Position numbers and translations under genes: made by a program
Notes under the pieces: model-generated
The model's input: the letters and a program-made list of their open reading frames with translations, nothing else
What the model was told of the DNA's origin: nothing
The model's database searches: none
In this document: piece by piece, positions 62,785 to 64,000 of the stretch
Position numbering within the stretch: position 1 is the stretch's first letter
Layout of the letters: each line of letters opens with the position of its first letter
From: Bradyrhizobium paxllaeri
GTDB taxonomy: Bacteria; Pseudomonadota; Alphaproteobacteria; Rhizobiales; Xanthobacteraceae
DNA length: 64,000 nt
NCBI RefSeq assembly: GCF_001693515.2
Contig: NZ_CP042968.1
Coordinates: 620,001-684,000 of the forward strand
Direction of reading: 5' to 3'

Positions 62785-64000
62785 ATGGCAGCCGCTCCCG
62801 GCGTCCGGAAGTCCGAGCTCGGCGAGGCGCTGCGCGCCTGCCGCAACGCCTTTATCGGCGTCGGCGTCATGAGTTGCATGATCAATCTGCTGTACCTGAC
62901 CGGCTCAATCTTCATGCTGGAGGTCTATGACCGCGTGCTGCCGAGCCGCAGCGTGCCGACCCTGGTCGGTCTCGTGATTCTCGCCGCCGGCCTTTACATC
63001 GCCCAAGGCGGCCTCGATCTGATTCGCGGCCGCATCCTCGGCCGCATCGGCACCGCGCTCGATGAAGCCATCAATGCGCGCGTGTTCGAAACCGTGGTGC
63101 GGCTGCCGCTGATGGTCGGCAGCCGTAACGAAGGGCTGCAGCCGCTGCGCGATCTCGACAATGTCAGGTCGTTTCTCGGCAGCATGGGGCCCGGCGCGTT
63201 CTTCGATCTGCCGTGGCTGCCGTTCTATCTCGCCATCTGCTTTGCGTTTCACTGGCTGCTCGGCGTCACCGCGCTGGCCGGCGCCATCATTCTGGTGACG
63301 CTGACGCTGATCACCGAGTTCCTGTCGCGCACGCCGGCCAAGGAGGCGATGACGCTGGCGGCGCGCCGCAACGATCTTGCCGCCACCAGCCGCCGCAACG
63401 CCGAAGTGCTGGTTGCGATGGGCATGTCCGGGCGGCTGATGAAGCGCTGGGGCGAGGCCAACGAGACCTATCTGGCCGGCAACCAGCGCGCCAGCGACAT
63501 CGCCGGCGGCCTCGGGGCCGTCGCCAAGGTGCTGCGCATGATGCTGCAATCGGCGGTGCTCGCGGTCGGCGCCTACCTCGTGATCCATCAGGAGGCCACC
63601 GCCGGCATCATCATCGCGGGCTCGATCCTGAGCGCCCGAGCACTGGCGCCGGTCGACCTCGCCATCGCGCACTGGAAGGGCTTTGTCGCCGCCCGCCAAA
63701 GCTGGCATCGTCTTTCCAAGCTGCTGGAGCAGATACCGGCGTCGAACGCGCAGACGATGCTGCAGGCGCCGACCAAGCGGCTGTCGGTCGAGGCCGTCAG
63801 CATCGTGCCGCCGGGCGAGCAGCGCGTCATCGTGCAGGACGTCAATTTCGCCGTCGAGGCCGGCACCGGCGTCGGCGTCATCGGTCCGAGCGGCTCGGGC
63901 AAGTCGTCGCTGGTGCGCGCGCTGGTCGGCGTCTGGACGCCCGCCCGCGGCAAGGTGCGGCTCGACGGTGCGGCGCTCGACCAGTGGTCGTCGGACGTGC
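62785..64000 (+). CDS. Type I secretion ABC transporter (PrtD/HlyB-like), 3' end outside window
   Basis: 405 residues are visible before the window ends. An N-terminal membrane domain (FIGVGVMSCMINLLYLTGSIFMLEVYDRVLPSRSVPTLVGL, WLPFYLAICFAFHWLLGVTALAGAIILVTLTLI, LAPVDLAIAHWKGFVAARQ) is followed by the start of the ATPase domain with Walker A GPSGSGKSSLVRALVG (about 370). The MLEVYDRVLPSRS segment is the hallmark of PrtD-type exporters, which have no peptidase domain and export RTX-type proteins with C-terminal signals. An HlyD-type membrane-fusion gene would be expected just outside. It is a candidate exporter for the VCBS protein at 45421, 13 kb away. Confidence 0.93.
   Translation, partial: MAAAPGVRKSELGEALRACRNAFIGVGVMSCMINLLYLTGSIFMLEVYDRVLPSRSVPTLVGLVILAAGLYIAQGGLDLIRGRILGRIGTALDEAINARVFETVVRLPLMVGSRNEGLQPLRDLDNVRSFLGSMGPGAFFDLPWLPFYLAICFAFHWLLGVTALAGAIILVTLTLITEFLSRTPAKEAMTLAARRNDLAATSRRNAEVLVAMGMSGRLMKRWGEANETYLAGNQRASDIAGGLGAVAKVLRMMLQSAVLAVGAYLVIHQEATAGIIIAGSILSARALAPVDLAIAHWKGFVAARQSWHRLSKLLEQIPASNAQTMLQAPTKRLSVEAVSIVPPGEQRVIVQDVNFAVEAGTGVGVIGPSGSGKSSLVRALVGVWTPARGKVRLDGAALDQWSSDV

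Noticed and set aside
62905..63953. Minus-strand frames at the right edge
   Set aside because: The plus strand here encodes a conserved type I secretion ATPase; the minus-strand frames are its shadows.

Overview
The window is high-GC proteobacterial DNA. I infer a soil alphaproteobacterium of the Bradyrhizobium/Rhodopseudomonas group. The grounds are the many solute-binding proteins (peptide, branched-chain/aromatic and TctC types), several amidase-signature enzymes, a livHMGF cluster carrying its own CoA ligase, and several families of dispersed palindromic repeats. No rRNA, tRNA or CRISPR array was seen.

Layout. 1-2.5 kb: the end of a peptide-type ABC transporter, with a solute-binding protein gene broken by a one-base frameshift. 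2.7-4.6 kb: a PilZ protein and an IS110-family element lying between two palindromic repeats. 4.7-8.9 kb: two small regulated catabolic units, HxlR/glutathione transferase and CGNR regulator/haloalkane dehalogenase/amidase. 8.9-11.4 kb: a decaying stretch with a frameshifted CadC-like regulator and an autotransporter stump. 11.6-27.2 kb: mostly single enzymes (amidase, Tat-exported VOC protein, two-subunit TPP enzyme with LysR, rhodanese, DNA glycosylase, RNA helicase, M29 peptidase, amidohydrolase, MBL hydrolase, alpha/beta hydrolase, TctC protein). 27.2-31.1 kb: a lower-GC insert with a large SF1 helicase gene (two frameshifts) followed by an AbrB-like small protein. 31.2-33.5 kb: an ABC exporter pair. 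33.7-40.6 kb: livHMGF, an acyl-CoA synthetase and a binding protein. 41.5-43.7 kb: a PQQ alcohol dehydrogenase with a cytochrome c tail. 43.9-52.2 kb: a surface-adhesion neighbourhood with a LapG-like protease, a 1493-residue FecR/VCBS type I secretion substrate and a CHASE2 adenylate cyclase. 52.5-61.6 kb: two divergent paralogous peptide-binding proteins, each preceded by a textbook sigma-54 promoter. The rightward one leads an operon of two permeases, two ATPases, an AtzG-like small protein and an amidase. 61.8-64 kb: two small proteins and the start of a type I secretion ATPase, cut by the window edge.

How parts work together. The 54-61.6 kb operon reads as a nitrogen-scavenging unit: sigma-54 control, uptake of a peptide- or amide-like compound, and intracellular hydrolysis by an amidase with its small partner. 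The 44-52 kb genes, with the secretion ATPase at the right edge, could form an adhesin secretion, retention and release module. Four probable frameshifts are visible (near 1120, 10210, 28055 and 28780). They may be real decay or assembly errors, and only reads could decide.
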